This document shows, piece after piece, positions 9,414-17,223 of a stretch of 64,000 nucleotides of DNA. A program made the position numbers and the translations under genes. The notes beneath the pieces are model-generated. The model searched no databases. It was not told the origin of the DNA and saw only the letters and a program-made list of their open reading frames with translations. The first letter of the stretch is position 1. The number at the start of each line of letters is the position of its first letter. Source of the stretch: Butyrivibrio sp. (GTDB lineage: Bacteria; Bacillota; Clostridia; Lachnospirales; Lachnospiraceae); contig JAEEXE010000007.1 of the NCBI GenBank assembly GCA_016291375.1, forward strand, positions 1 through 64,000. Direction: 5' to 3'.

Positions 9414-10370
9414 TCAGAAAAGTGAGTAATCCGGATCAATCTTTTTAACTGCCAGATTGGCCAACATGACTATCACAAATCCAACCAACGATTGATAGAA
9501 ACCAACTGCCGAAGCAGTAGAGAAATTAAAGTCTGACATTGTAGCACGATATACGAATGTCTCGATAATATCCGTTGTCGGATACAGTACCGAATTGGAA
9601 CCGATAACATTCCAGAACAGTCCAAAGTTACCTCTTACGATGCCTCCAAGTGCAAAGAGAAGAAGGATTACGATCGTAGGTCTAAGTGACGGAAGGATGA
9701 TATACCTGATACGCTGAAAAGCATTAGCACCGTCAACCTTGGCTGCCTCAATTATCTCTGCGTCGATACCGCATATTGCTGCGAAATATACAACCGAGTT
9801 ATATCCTGTCTGTTGCCACAGATGAATGAGAACTATCAGCACCGGCCATACCGAAGGATCCGAATAGGGTTGCCACTTTGGTTTGCCGAGAGCTATAAGG
9901 ATTTCATTGACAAAGCCTGTGTCAAAGTTAAGTAAGCTGTATACAAGAAGTCCAACAAGAACCTGTGAAATGAAATAAGGCAAAAACATCAGCGTCTGAG
10001 ACACCTTCTTGAACATCTTGTGCTGCATCTCGTTTAGAAGTATTGCTACAAGAATCGCAAGGAAATTACCCAGAATAATAAATGCCAGATTGTAAAGGAT
10101 CGTATTCTTGGTAAGGCCAAAGAGCTTTCCTGACTCAGCAAGGAATTTGAAATTATCAAGTCCTATGAACTTACTTCCGAATATGCCCTTTCTGTAGTTG
10201 TATTTAACGAATGCCACGTATATTCCGGGCATTGGCATATAATGGAATAAAAAGAAAAAAATCACAGCCGGCAGACACATAAGCTCAAGAACTCTGTATC
10301 TCCATATAGTTTCCAAAAATCCCCTTTTTCTTACGCCCGTACCGGATGAGGCTGTCTTGCTTTTACCCAT
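9414..10370 (-). CDS. Sugar ABC transporter permease, LplB type
   Basis: About 318 residues with six membrane segments and the cytoplasmic loop EAAKVDGANAFQRIRYIILP, the EAA motif. It is the first gene of the galactoside operon. The ATG at 10370 has GGAGGG seven bases upstream and is preferred. An upstream in-frame TTG at 10418 would start inside the operator region, with no ribosome binding site. It pairs with the LplC-type permease directly downstream. Confidence 0.9.
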   Translation of the reverse strand: MGKSKTASSGTGVRKRGFLETIWRYRVLELMCLPAVIFFFLFHYMPMPGIYVAFVKYNYRKGIFGSKFIGLDNFKFLAESGKLFGLTKNTILYNLAFIILGNFLAILVAILLNEMQHKMFKKVSQTLMFLPYFISQVLVGLLVYSLLNFDTGFVNEILIALGKPKWQPYSDPSVWPVLIVLIHLWQQTGYNSVVYFAAICGIDAEIIEAAKVDGANAFQRIRYIILPSLRPTIVILLLFALGGIVRGNFGLFWNVIGSNSVLYPTTDIIETFVYRATMSDFNFSTASAVGFYQSLVGFVIVMLANLAVKKIDPDYSLF

Positions 10371-10414
10371 TGTTCCCTCCGTATCTGTGGTGTGTTGTGC
10401 ATTATTATCTTTTT

Positions 10415-10427
10415 GCAACCGATTTCA
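10415..10427. promoter_or_regulatory. LacI-type operator downstream of the permease promoter
   Basis: GCAACCGATTTCA matches the operator in front of the nearby lacI-family gene (GAAACCGATTTCA at 11691) at 12 of 13 bases. It lies just downstream of the predicted -10 box, where binding would block initiation. Confidence 0.75.
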
Positions 10428-10429
10428 TA

Positions 10430-10458
10430 ATAATATTTAATCATATTGACCAAGCCAA
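10430..10458 (-). promoter_or_regulatory. Predicted promoter of the galactoside operon
   Basis: On the minus strand a -35 TTGGCT (10453-10458) and a -10 TATTAT (10430-10435) are 17 bases apart. An alternative -35 TTGACT lies a few bases upstream. LacI-type operators sit on both sides. Confidence 0.6.
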
Positions 10459-10473
10459 AGTCAATGAATTTTT

Positions 10474-10486
10474 GAAACCGATTGCA
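10474..10486. promoter_or_regulatory. Second LacI-type operator upstream of the permease promoter
   Basis: GAAACCGATTGCA matches 12 of 13 bases of the operator at 11691. Its centre is about 59 bp from the operator at 10415, so the two could bind one tetramer and loop out the promoter. Confidence 0.7.
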
Positions 10487-10556
10487 GTTTTGTGAAAAAC
10501 TAACAACTGTGCGTCAATTCACTTACACGTTTTCGTGCCCATGCACGCTCGTAATC

Positions 10557-10593
10557 AAAAAGAGGAAGTACCTTTTGGTATTTCCTCTTTTTT
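10557..10593 (-). terminator. Terminator after the first LacI-family gene
   Basis: A 14-bp stem (AAAGAGGAAGTACC with a near-perfect complement) and 4-nt loop have T-runs on both sides, so it may work in both directions. It separates the regulator gene from the permease promoter. Confidence 0.85.
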
Positions 10594-10612
10594 GTATAAT
10601 ATGACGATTATT

Positions 10613-11665
10613 CTATTTTTCTTTTGGAACAGGACCTGTACTGTCTCGTATAACAATCTGAGGTTTTATCATCCTGATGCTGTCGGTCTCACCGCCCATG
10701 GCTGCCTGTGTTGCTATCTCTATAAGGATCTTGCCATATTCATCGTAGTTGTAATCTACACTTGTAAGCTTTGGCATCACAAGATCCGTGATATAGGTAT
10801 TATCAAAACTGATGACCGAAATGTCTTTTGGCACATGGAGCTTGTGCTCTCTGATACTCCTAAGAGCTCCGCTTGCGGCAAAGTCATTTATCGCGATAAT
10901 GGCTGTAGGTCTGTTGCTTAGCTCAAGTATCTTGTTGGTAGCTTCATATCCTGACTCGGGATCATAGGTTCCGTTTACTACATATTCGCCATTTTCCTGT
11001 ATTCCGTGCTGTGCCAGTATCTCGCGATATTTCTGATATTTAAGAAATGTGGAATTAACTCTCATCTCTCCGCCCACAAGAGCTATCTTCCTATGTCCAA
11101 GGCCTATGAGGTGCTCCATGACAATGCTCATACCCATGGCATCATCGATAACAACGCTATGCACAGGAGCTTTATCGAGCTTACCGGTCACCACAACAGG
11201 TGTAGTCCTGCAAACATTTCTTACTTTCTCCGCATAGGCGTCATCGGTAATAAGATCATCAACACGTCCACCCATCTGTATGATGGCGTCGACTCTCTGC
11301 TGCATCAAAAGGTCAAGCTGAGCCTGCTCCCTCTCCTTCTCTCCAAGAGAGTTGGCAAGGCTGACACTATATCCCGCCTTCTCCGCAGCTACCTCGCAAG
11401 CAACAAAAAGCGCGGAATAATATGGGTTTCGTACATCTGCTGCAATTATACCGATTGTCTTGGTGGATGTATCCGAAAGTCCCTTAGCAAGGGCATTTGG
11501 TCTGAAATTATATTTGTTGATTATACTCTGAATGCGTTCCTTTTTGTCCTGACGAACTGCCGCATTGCCGGTAAGAACGCGTGAAACGGTAGAAGCGGAA
11601 ACTCCGGCTTCCCTGGCGATATCATATATGGTTATCGTCTTGCTGTTTGTCTTCTCGTTTTCCAT
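10613..11665 (-). CDS. LacI-family transcriptional repressor, first copy
   Basis: About 350 residues. The N-terminal helix-turn-helix reads TIYDIAREAGVSASTVSRVLTG, followed by the hinge helix and a sugar-binding periplasmic-protein-like core (TIGIIAADVRNPYYSALF onward). I place the start at the ATG at 11665, which has GGGGTG just upstream; an earlier in-frame TTG would put the operator inside the coding region. The operator at 11691 sits between promoter and start, indicating autorepression. Matching operators at 10415 and 10474 flank the transporter promoter, so it should repress the permease-lipoprotein-GH35-GH2 operon until its sugar ligand binds. Confidence 0.92.
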   Translation of the reverse strand: MENEKTNSKTITIYDIAREAGVSASTVSRVLTGNAAVRQDKKERIQSIINKYNFRPNALAKGLSDTSTKTIGIIAADVRNPYYSALFVACEVAAEKAGYSVSLANSLGEKEREQAQLDLLMQQRVDAIIQMGGRVDDLITDDAYAEKVRNVCRTTPVVVTGKLDKAPVHSVVIDDAMGMSIVMEHLIGLGHRKIALVGGEMRVNSTFLKYQKYREILAQHGIQENGEYVVNGTYDPESGYEATNKILELSNRPTAIIAINDFAASGALRSIREHKLHVPKDISVISFDNTYITDLVMPKLTSVDYNYDEYGKILIEIATQAAMGGETDSIRMIKPQIVIRDSTGPVPKEK

Positions 11666-11688
11666 ATTCACCCCGCTCATAATAAGGA

Positions 11689-11705
11689 TTGAAACCGATT
11701 TCAAT
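11689..11705. promoter_or_regulatory. LacI operator in front of the first lacI-family gene
   Basis: TTGAAACCGATTTCAA has perfect TTGAAA/TTTCAA arms around a CCGA centre, the form of a LacI/CcpA-class operator. It lies 5 to 20 bases downstream of the -10 box of its own gene. Confidence 0.8.
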
Positions 11706-11709
11706 TTTA

Positions 11710-11738
11710 ATATTACGGAATGATAATAACCTTGTCAA
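11710..11738 (-). promoter_or_regulatory. Promoter of the first lacI-family gene
   Basis: A consensus -35 TTGACA (11733-11738) and a -10 TAATAT (11710-11715) are separated by exactly 17 bases on the minus strand, with the operator immediately downstream. Confidence 0.85.
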
Positions 11739-11777
11739 GACGGCCGCCTTACATACACGATTTTAGCCTTTCTCTAT

Positions 11778-11902
11778 ATATTTTTTATGATATACGAATT
11801 GCTCCATGACTTTCCTCATTTTATTAGGGGCATAAAGTCATAATGCTTAACATGCAAGCATGTACGCATTATGACCTTTGACGCCTATATCATAAAAAAT
11901 AT
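11778..11902. repeat. Long imperfect inverted repeat, 125 bp
   Basis: Outer arms at 11778-11794 and 11886-11902 are complementary over 17 of 17 bases. The inner arms near 11824-11849 and 11851-11881 also pair well around CATAATGC/GCATTATG and ACATGC/GCATGT. The left side carries about 30 extra unpaired bases. It lies downstream of the orphan lipoprotein gene and upstream of the lacI-family promoter. It may be a transcript end or a repetitive palindrome. Confidence 0.75.
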
Positions 11903-11943
11903 GTAGCACCGGTGCGGGGAAAGTGGGGGTGCGCCGGTGCTAC
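11903..11943. terminator. GC-rich hairpin after the orphan lipoprotein gene
   Basis: Arms GTAGCACCGG (11903-11912) and CCGGTGCTAC (11934-11943) are perfectly complementary over 10 bp around a G-rich 21-nt loop. It abuts the larger palindrome at 11778-11902 and lies 28 bases past the lipoprotein stop. It has no T-tract of its own; the AT-rich arm of the next palindrome follows. Confidence 0.6.
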
Positions 11944-11970
11944 AGGAAATGGGAATTAGGTAAAAGCTAA

Positions 11971-13602
11971 TTAAAATATATTATTTTCAAATGCCCATGC
12001 ATTGAGTGCGTTCTGTTTGGCGGTCATATAATCTTCAAGTCCCGCCGCATTCAAAGCAGTCTCCAGCTTGGCAATCCCCTCTTCCGGGTCTACAAAGCCA
12101 TGTATAAGCATGGGTGCGTATTCTTCATAAGCATTCTGTAACTGTCTGTATTCCGCAGCGTATTCGGTATTGTCCCAAGTAAAACCAATCGCTTTGGATC
12201 TGATATCACAGTTATCATTAAAATCAGAGATCTGCTGACCAAGGTCCGGTGGATCTCCCTTCCATACATAAGCAAGATATGGATTAGGCATAAGCCATAT
12301 AACATTAGGATAGTACGCAGATGTGTTTGCGTCAAGCCCATCTGCGTACGTTATGGTACCATTTGATGTCACTTTGTAGTCCACATCCTTCTGCCCCCAG
12401 CAGATAAGGTTTTCCAGATATGGATCTGTGTACAAAGAATCCAGGACCTGCATTGCTGCTATTTTGTCCTTGCTGTCTTTATTGACACACCAAGGAATTG
12501 CAGAAACTGCAGATGAGCTCATAAAGCTCTCTCCCAGATCAAATACAACCATCTCCCTTCCGCACTCACCGGAAACCTGAGTCTTGTATCCGGGCTTACA
12601 TGCCGCGATCATCGACATATAATCTCCGGATTTGACTCTGGTCGAGGCCGCAGCTTCATTGGTAAGTGCATCCTCAGAAATATACCCCTTTTGATTCCAC
12701 TCATAAGTTCGCAGACACCACTCCTTGAAAACATCCGATGAATATACATCCTTGACCACAAGAGAATTCTCCGGATCAAGAAGTGTTCCGTAGTAATCTC
12801 CCCCGAGATTATCCACGCTGCTACCCTGAGTAAGGAAATTATCCTGGGTAGCAATTACATATTTATCGGGATATTTGTCATGGAGCTGTGCGTATATATC
12901 GTTAATCTCATCCCAAGTTGCCTTTGGATATCCAAGCTCCCCCAAAGGGAGCCCGTCTGCATTATATCCAATGCCGTCAAGGTATTCTTTTCCGATACAT
13001 ACGGCACATGTCTCTATAGCATAATCCTTAATCGGAGGCGTTCCGTATAAAACACCTCCCACTCGGCATGCATCCAAATAATCTTCTCTGACTTTACTCT
13101 TAAGTCCCGCGCAATAATCATCAAACATTCCGTTCTCTTCGAGATCAAGCACATATCCGTCGTTGATACATTCGTTGTAGCCTAGTGTGCAAGTACTGAA
13201 CAGATCCACCTGGTATTCGGAAGACAGCATAAATTTCATGCTATCAGCGTATTCAGAATAATCCATGATCATAAGCTCTACATCCAGCCCCAGTTTCTCC
13301 TCTGTGTAGGCTGAAATCGCTTCGTTAATCCTACCAAGTCCGATAGGTCTTCCTGTCCAATCCAGGAATGCAACCACAATCTTTTGATACTCTCCGCTTT
13401 GCCTAGCCAAAGCCTTACGCTCTGAAATTGCCTTAGCAGCCTTTTCATAATCAATTTCCGTACTCTCTAAGCCCCCCGACTTAGGTATGACTGCGTCAGA
13501 CTCATACAGATCATCTTCAGAGCCAAGTGTTATGTTGCACCCCGTTAGAAGCGTTGTAAATAAAGCGCCGGTAAGAAGTAATGATGTAAACTTACCTCTC
13601 AT
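11971..13602 (-). CDS. Orphan sugar-binding lipoprotein
   Basis: A 543-residue type I solute-binding protein with a signal peptide and lipobox LLTGC (C22). The ATG at 13602 has GGAGG five bases upstream and beats a GTG two codons earlier. The fold resembles the other LplA-like lipoproteins in the window, but no permease gene is adjacent. It may feed a transporter encoded elsewhere, such as one of the two systems here, or serve as a sensor. Its promoter (TTGACT-17-TATATT at 13655-13683) is followed by an operator motif shared with the next gene, a LacI-family regulator, which probably controls it. Confidence 0.85.
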   Translation of the reverse strand: MRGKFTSLLLTGALFTTLLTGCNITLGSEDDLYESDAVIPKSGGLESTEIDYEKAAKAISERKALARQSGEYQKIVVAFLDWTGRPIGLGRINEAISAYTEEKLGLDVELMIMDYSEYADSMKFMLSSEYQVDLFSTCTLGYNECINDGYVLDLEENGMFDDYCAGLKSKVREDYLDACRVGGVLYGTPPIKDYAIETCAVCIGKEYLDGIGYNADGLPLGELGYPKATWDEINDIYAQLHDKYPDKYVIATQDNFLTQGSSVDNLGGDYYGTLLDPENSLVVKDVYSSDVFKEWCLRTYEWNQKGYISEDALTNEAAASTRVKSGDYMSMIAACKPGYKTQVSGECGREMVVFDLGESFMSSSAVSAIPWCVNKDSKDKIAAMQVLDSLYTDPYLENLICWGQKDVDYKVTSNGTITYADGLDANTSAYYPNVIWLMPNPYLAYVWKGDPPDLGQQISDFNDNCDIRSKAIGFTWDNTEYAAEYRQLQNAYEEYAPMLIHGFVDPEEGIAKLETALNAAGLEDYMTAKQNALNAWAFENNIF

Positions 13603-13622
13603 CTCCACCTCCGAAAATATCA

Positions 13623-13641
13623 GTTTAATTAAACGATTAAC
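13623..13641. promoter_or_regulatory. Candidate operator of the second LacI-family regulator
   Basis: Two overlapping elements are present: a perfect palindrome GTTTAATTAAAC (13623-13634) and TTAAACGATTAAC (13629-13641). Eleven bases of the latter, AAACGATTAAC, recur at the promoter of the second lacI-family gene. It lies just downstream of the lipoprotein promoter. Confidence 0.6.
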
Positions 13642-13654
13642 CTGACATAATCTG

Positions 13655-13683
13655 AATATATTTCATTTACGCAAAAAAGTCAA
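13655..13683 (-). promoter_or_regulatory. Promoter of the orphan lipoprotein gene
   Basis: The minus strand has -35 TTGACT (13678-13683) and -10 TATATT (13655-13660) with a 17-base spacer. Confidence 0.75.
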
Positions 13684-13720
13684 TATCATTGCTTCAATAC
13701 TGTAAATTCTTTATAAAACA

Positions 13721-13763
13721 AAAGTTGTGCAACACCTACTTTTTGTAGATACTGCACAACTTT
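13721..13763 (-). terminator. Terminator after the second LacI-family gene
   Basis: The 11-bp stem AAAGTTGTGCA/TGCACAACTTT has a 21-nt loop. It lies 20 bases past the regulator stop. A further operator-like TTAAACGAT overlaps its upstream side near 13766-13774. Confidence 0.75.
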
Positions 13764-13782
13764 TATCGTTTAACCATATATC

Positions 13783-14814
13783 TCACTTAATCTTACATAC
13801 AGATTGACGTTTAATAGGCTTACAAGGAACCTTTATCAGCTTCTCAGTTTCTTTTCCATCCAGCTTATCCAAGAGTAGATTCATTGCTGTTCTTCCGATT
13901 CCGACAAGATCAATCTTTGTCGTAGTCAGTCCCGGCAAGAAGTAATCTGATATAACCTGATTGTCAAATCCAACAACAGAAATATCTTTTCCTGCCTGCA
14001 TGCCATGTTCAAAAAGATACTGATAAAGACCGCCGGCGATCTGATCACTCATACAGAATACTGCTGTCACTCCTTTTTCAAGCATCTTGGCAGACTCCCT
14101 ATAACCAAATTCCTTGCCCCATCCGGCGTAAATTATAAGGTCCGGATTGTACAAAATCCCGGCATCATAAAGAGCTTTCTGATACCCTCTTACTCTGAGC
14201 TTGGCATGAAGATTGTCTTGTTCTCCCGCAAGAACTCCAATCTTCCTATGACCGTGATCGATCAGGTACTTCACCATAACCCTTGCTGCGTCCTCGTCAT
14301 CAATAACAACAGATGGAACACTTTCATCTTGCGAATACGCATAAGTAAGTACAGATGGAATATTGAACTGTGTAGGATACTTGCTGATCTTCCTGGCGTG
14401 TCCCGCAATGTATATAATGCCATCAACCTGAATAGCAGCCATTTCCTGGACAACCGGATAGATCATGGTATTACACATTTCTTCATTATCGAACCATATA
14501 TCATTCCACCTTGAATAAAAACGAAGATTCTGAACTATGGTCTTATATCCGTTATCTTCGCACACTTCCATAACACCCTCGATCATCTCCGGAGTAGTAA
14601 ACTGTCCTATATCCTCCGCTATGATGCCGATGGTCTGTGTCTTTTGCCTTCTAAGTCCCCTTGCCACGTAGTTGAGAGTATAACCGGTTCTTTCAACTAC
14701 CGCCATTACTTTGGCTCTTGTCTCGTCGCTGACATTTTTCTTCCCATTAAGAATATTGGAGACTGTAGCAGTGGACACCCCACATTCTTTTGCAATCTCT
14801 TTTATTGTTACCAA
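13783..14814 (-). CDS. LacI-family transcriptional repressor, second copy
   Basis: A 343-residue regulator beginning VTIKEIAKECGVSTATVSN, so the helix-turn-helix is at the very N terminus. A TTG start at 14814 with GGAAAG upstream is the only reasonable start. The ligand core (TIGIIAEDIGQF onward) has the usual two-lobed fold. Its promoter (TTGCGA-17-TACAAT) is followed directly by GTTAATCGTTTTAA, which shares 11 bases with the operator before the orphan lipoprotein gene. This suggests autoregulation and control of that gene. The ligand is unknown, and the operator differs clearly from that of the first LacI. Confidence 0.9.
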   Translation of the reverse strand: MVTIKEIAKECGVSTATVSNILNGKKNVSDETRAKVMAVVERTGYTLNYVARGLRRQKTQTIGIIAEDIGQFTTPEMIEGVMEVCEDNGYKTIVQNLRFYSRWNDIWFDNEEMCNTMIYPVVQEMAAIQVDGIIYIAGHARKISKYPTQFNIPSVLTYAYSQDESVPSVVIDDEDAARVMVKYLIDHGHRKIGVLAGEQDNLHAKLRVRGYQKALYDAGILYNPDLIIYAGWGKEFGYRESAKMLEKGVTAVFCMSDQIAGGLYQYLFEHGMQAGKDISVVGFDNQVISDYFLPGLTTTKIDLVGIGRTAMNLLLDKLDGKETEKLIKVPCKPIKRQSVCKIK

Positions 14815-14863
14815 TTTACCGCTTTCCTTTCATTCCCCCACTAATTACTTGTAATCTCCCACT

Positions 14864-14877
14864 GTTAATCGTTTTAA
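14864..14877. promoter_or_regulatory. Operator at the second lacI-family promoter
   Basis: GTTAATCGTTTTAA is the inverted form of the motif at 13629-13641, with 11 identical bases. It lies immediately downstream of the -10 box TACAAT (14880-14885); the -35 TTGCGA is at 14903-14908. Confidence 0.6.
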
Positions 14878-14916
14878 TAATTGTAGCGGTTTTCCATAGC
14901 TTTCGCAAGTAAAGAA

Positions 14917-14976
14917 AACTTCCTACATCTTAGAGCTCCTTAACTGTTGTTAAAAATCTCTAAGGTGCAGGAAGTT
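14917..14976 (-). terminator. Terminator after the DUF4097 gene
   Basis: A long imperfect hairpin has outer arms AACTTCCT/AGGAAGTT and inner arms CTTAGAG/CTCTAAG, followed by TTTTCTTT on the minus strand. It ends the padR operon. Confidence 0.75.
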
Positions 14977-14994
14977 CAAGTTATTAGTTCCTGA

Positions 14995-15786
14995 TCAGTT
15001 ATGAATATCAACGTTACCCATTGAACAGTCAACTCTTATTGATCCGCTTTTTCCGGAACCAGAAGAGGAAGCGGACAAACCTTTCGCATCATGCTCACCT
15101 ACTTTTACGCTACCCATTGCTGCTTCAGTAGTCACGTCATAGTCATCAACATCCTTGGCGAGCGTTATATCAATATTTCCCATTGCACACTCAACATTGA
15201 TATCTGTGTAATCACAATCAATATCAACATCACCTGACTGAGTGCCAACTTTGAGAATATCTCCGGCAGCCTTATTAACATCCATTTCACCCATTGCAAC
15301 TTCAAAAGTAAGTTCCTTGGCATTCAGTACATCTATATTATATTTGGACATTGCTGCTTCAATACTTGCGCTGTCAAATACTGTTCCCTCGGGAATAGTA
15401 ATGGTAAGTGTACCGGTTTCCTTATTGATGCCAACACTGGCATTTCCAAACTTACCCTTCTGACTCACAACAAGCTTATTGCCGGTAGTGGTGACATCAG
15501 GCTTATACTTGGTCTTACCCTCGTATGCTACGTTGAACTGATCGCCTTCTTTAATTATCACGTCAATAAGCGCAATATCTACTTCCAAGGTCTTTATATC
15601 ACCGACAATATCCCTGGAAAAAGACAACTTAGAATCCTTACCATCATTTGTATACGTAAAACTATAATCAAAATCTTCTAAATTAGTAATATCTGAAATA
15701 TTTTTTATTCCCATATGTGCTAATATACCTGCAATAACCGCAAGCACAGTAACAAGCACAAGTAAAGGCATAAATACTTTTTTCAC
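14995..15786 (-). CDS. DUF4097-type membrane-anchored beta-solenoid protein
   Basis: 263 residues: an N-terminal membrane anchor (about 5-27), then a repetitive beta-rich domain of the DUF4097 type. The repeats are visible as returning AMG motifs (AMSKYNID, AMGEMDV, AMGNIDI, AMGSVKV, SMGNVDI), which mark turns of a parallel beta helix. It probably lies outside the membrane. It is the third gene of a padR operon and overlaps the preceding gene by four bases. In Firmicutes this gene trio is commonly linked to envelope stress. The exact role is unknown. Confidence 0.8.
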   Translation of the reverse strand: MKKVFMPLLVLVTVLAVIAGILAHMGIKNISDITNLEDFDYSFTYTNDGKDSKLSFSRDIVGDIKTLEVDIALIDVIIKEGDQFNVAYEGKTKYKPDVTTTGNKLVVSQKGKFGNASVGINKETGTLTITIPEGTVFDSASIEAAMSKYNIDVLNAKELTFEVAMGEMDVNKAAGDILKVGTQSGDVDIDCDYTDINVECAMGNIDITLAKDVDDYDVTTEAAMGSVKVGEHDAKGLSASSSGSGKSGSIRVDCSMGNVDIHN

Positions 15787-16754
15787 TTATTTCTATCTCC
15801 TTTATTGTTGTTAGATGAAGCGATAATCTTATTTACTATTCCGGCAATAGGCCAAATAAGCCATGTTCTGCCCCAGTCAAAAGATAAAAAGCTCCAAATA
15901 AGATATATGCATGTCACAATCTTCCAATAATTTGGCATTATAAAATCAACGATCTCACTGCCATATTCACGATTGACAGAACGAACTGCTTCGTAATTAC
16001 CGGAAACACTCTTTTTGTCATTAAGAGAAAGAAGCTTATTATAAGCACCTTCCTTGGCTGTAGAAGTAATGATAAGCATAACTCCTATTCCAACCATTAT
16101 GAAAAGAGATGCAGGAGCCATATCTGCACCATAAAATATGTTTGCAGAAAGCTCATCGATAATTATAACCGGGATAACCGATAATACAATGCAGAGTATA
16201 CCTATAGTCATCATGAGCGCTTTACTCATAGAATTATTCCTAAGCTCATTGTACAGTGCATTGGCTGTTGAATAATCAATGACACATCTGATATTATCCA
16301 GGAATTTCCATTTGCCCATGCGGATAGATGAAAGAACTACAATAGCAATACCAGCTGCAACAGCAACGAACATTATTGCGACTCCAATCATACCGGCAAG
16401 AATTGGGAAAATAGGGGAAATAATAAAAAGCATAACTCCAACTCCCAATAAAAGCCTATGCTGTGATGCATCAAACACATACTCAACAGCTTCGTCATCT
16501 GTGATAAGTCTTGTATCAAGATCCACGTTGTTATTTACAACGCCGCCAATTCCAAGTGTCTCTGCAAGTTCTTCCAGATTACCGAACTCTGAAATAATGA
16601 TACCTACCGCTTCATTCTCGAGTTTCCCCTCTGAAATAAGCTCATCATATTTATCTTCCATCATGGAATATAGTTCATTTTTGGCTTTTATTACTTCTGC
16701 TGTATTGGGAAGATTAGCAAACATCGTTTCCAAATAGTTTCTGATTATTTCCAT
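15783..16754 (-). CDS. HAAS-domain membrane protein (DUF1700-like)
   Basis: 323 residues. The first 75 are a helical HAAS-type signalling domain (MEIIRNYLETMF to EELAETLGI). Five or six membrane segments follow, with a soluble stretch before the last pair. I prefer the ATG at 16754, one base past the padR stop and with AGGAG nine bases upstream, over a GTG ten codons earlier that overlaps padR. It is co-transcribed with padR and the DUF4097 gene. It probably transmits a membrane signal to, or is titrated by, the PadR regulator (inference). Confidence 0.8.
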   Translation of the reverse strand: MEIIRNYLETMFANLPNTAEVIKAKNELYSMMEDKYDELISEGKLENEAVGIIISEFGNLEELAETLGIGGVVNNNVDLDTRLITDDEAVEYVFDASQHRLLLGVGVMLFIISPIFPILAGMIGVAIMFVAVAAGIAIVVLSSIRMGKWKFLDNIRCVIDYSTANALYNELRNNSMSKALMMTIGILCIVLSVIPVIIIDELSANIFYGADMAPASLFIMVGIGVMLIITSTAKEGAYNKLLSLNDKKSVSGNYEAVRSVNREYGSEIVDFIMPNYWKIVTCIYLIWSFLSFDWGRTWLIWPIAGIVNKIIASSNNNKGDRNK

Positions 16755-16755
16755 C

Positions 16756-17103
16756 TCACTCGTCTCCTCTGATAAAGTGTTCAACCACTTCTTTGGTCAA
16801 CTGCCACTCAGCACATTTATCCTGATAATATGCCTTTCCGGCCTCTGTCATCTTGTAATATGTTCTCTTCTTTCCATTTTCAGCGTTCTGACTATAGGAA
16901 ACCACATATCCATTTTTCTCCATTCTGGTAAATGCAGAATAGAGTGTAGTCTCCTTGATTATATATTTATCTGATGTAAGTGCTCGAATCTTCTTGGCAA
17001 TCTCATAACCATATGAAGGCTCTTCCATCAATATATATAGAATCATTGTGTCATTATACCCCCTGATGACATCACTACTAATTTCTATCATATTGTCTAT
17101 CAC
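16756..17103 (-). CDS. PadR-family transcriptional regulator
   Basis: A 115-residue winged-helix protein with the PadR pattern ILYILMEEPSYGYEIAKKIRAL, then the wing around TLYSAFTRMEKNGYV and YYKMTEAG, and a short C-terminal helix. It starts at a GTG (17103) with AGGAG five bases upstream; the next ATG has no site at useful distance. It heads a three-gene envelope operon. A perfect palindrome over its own -10 box (17169-17188) is the obvious operator, so it is expected to repress itself and the operon. Confidence 0.9.
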   Translation of the reverse strand: MIDNMIEISSDVIRGYNDTMILYILMEEPSYGYEIAKKIRALTSDKYIIKETTLYSAFTRMEKNGYVVSYSQNAENGKKRTYYKMTEAGKAYYQDKCAEWQLTKEVVEHFIRGDE

Positions 17104-17168
17104 ATCCTCTCCTCAAATTAAGATATTCTTGTTCATATACACTCACCTCGTCTATCGTACTATTCCTG

Positions 17169-17205
17169 TCGTAGTAAATATACTACGATGGGTGAGGTAT
17201 GTCAA
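17169..17205 (-). promoter_or_regulatory. padR promoter with embedded operator
   Basis: -35 TTGACA (17200-17205) and -10 TATATT (17177-17182) are 17 bases apart. The perfect palindrome TCGTAGTA-4-TACTACGA (17169-17188) covers the -10 box exactly. A related half site, TCGTACTA, lies just downstream near 17155. Confidence 0.85.
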
Positions 17206-17223
17206 CACTATTTTTAATTATTT

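Noticed and set aside
10371..10418. N-terminal extension of the LplB-type permease
   Set aside because: The upstream TTG lies within the operator and promoter region and has no ribosome binding site, while the ATG at 10370 has a strong one.
14005..14514. 169-codon plus-strand frame
   Set aside because: Lies within the second lacI-family gene, which has clear domain signatures on the other strand.
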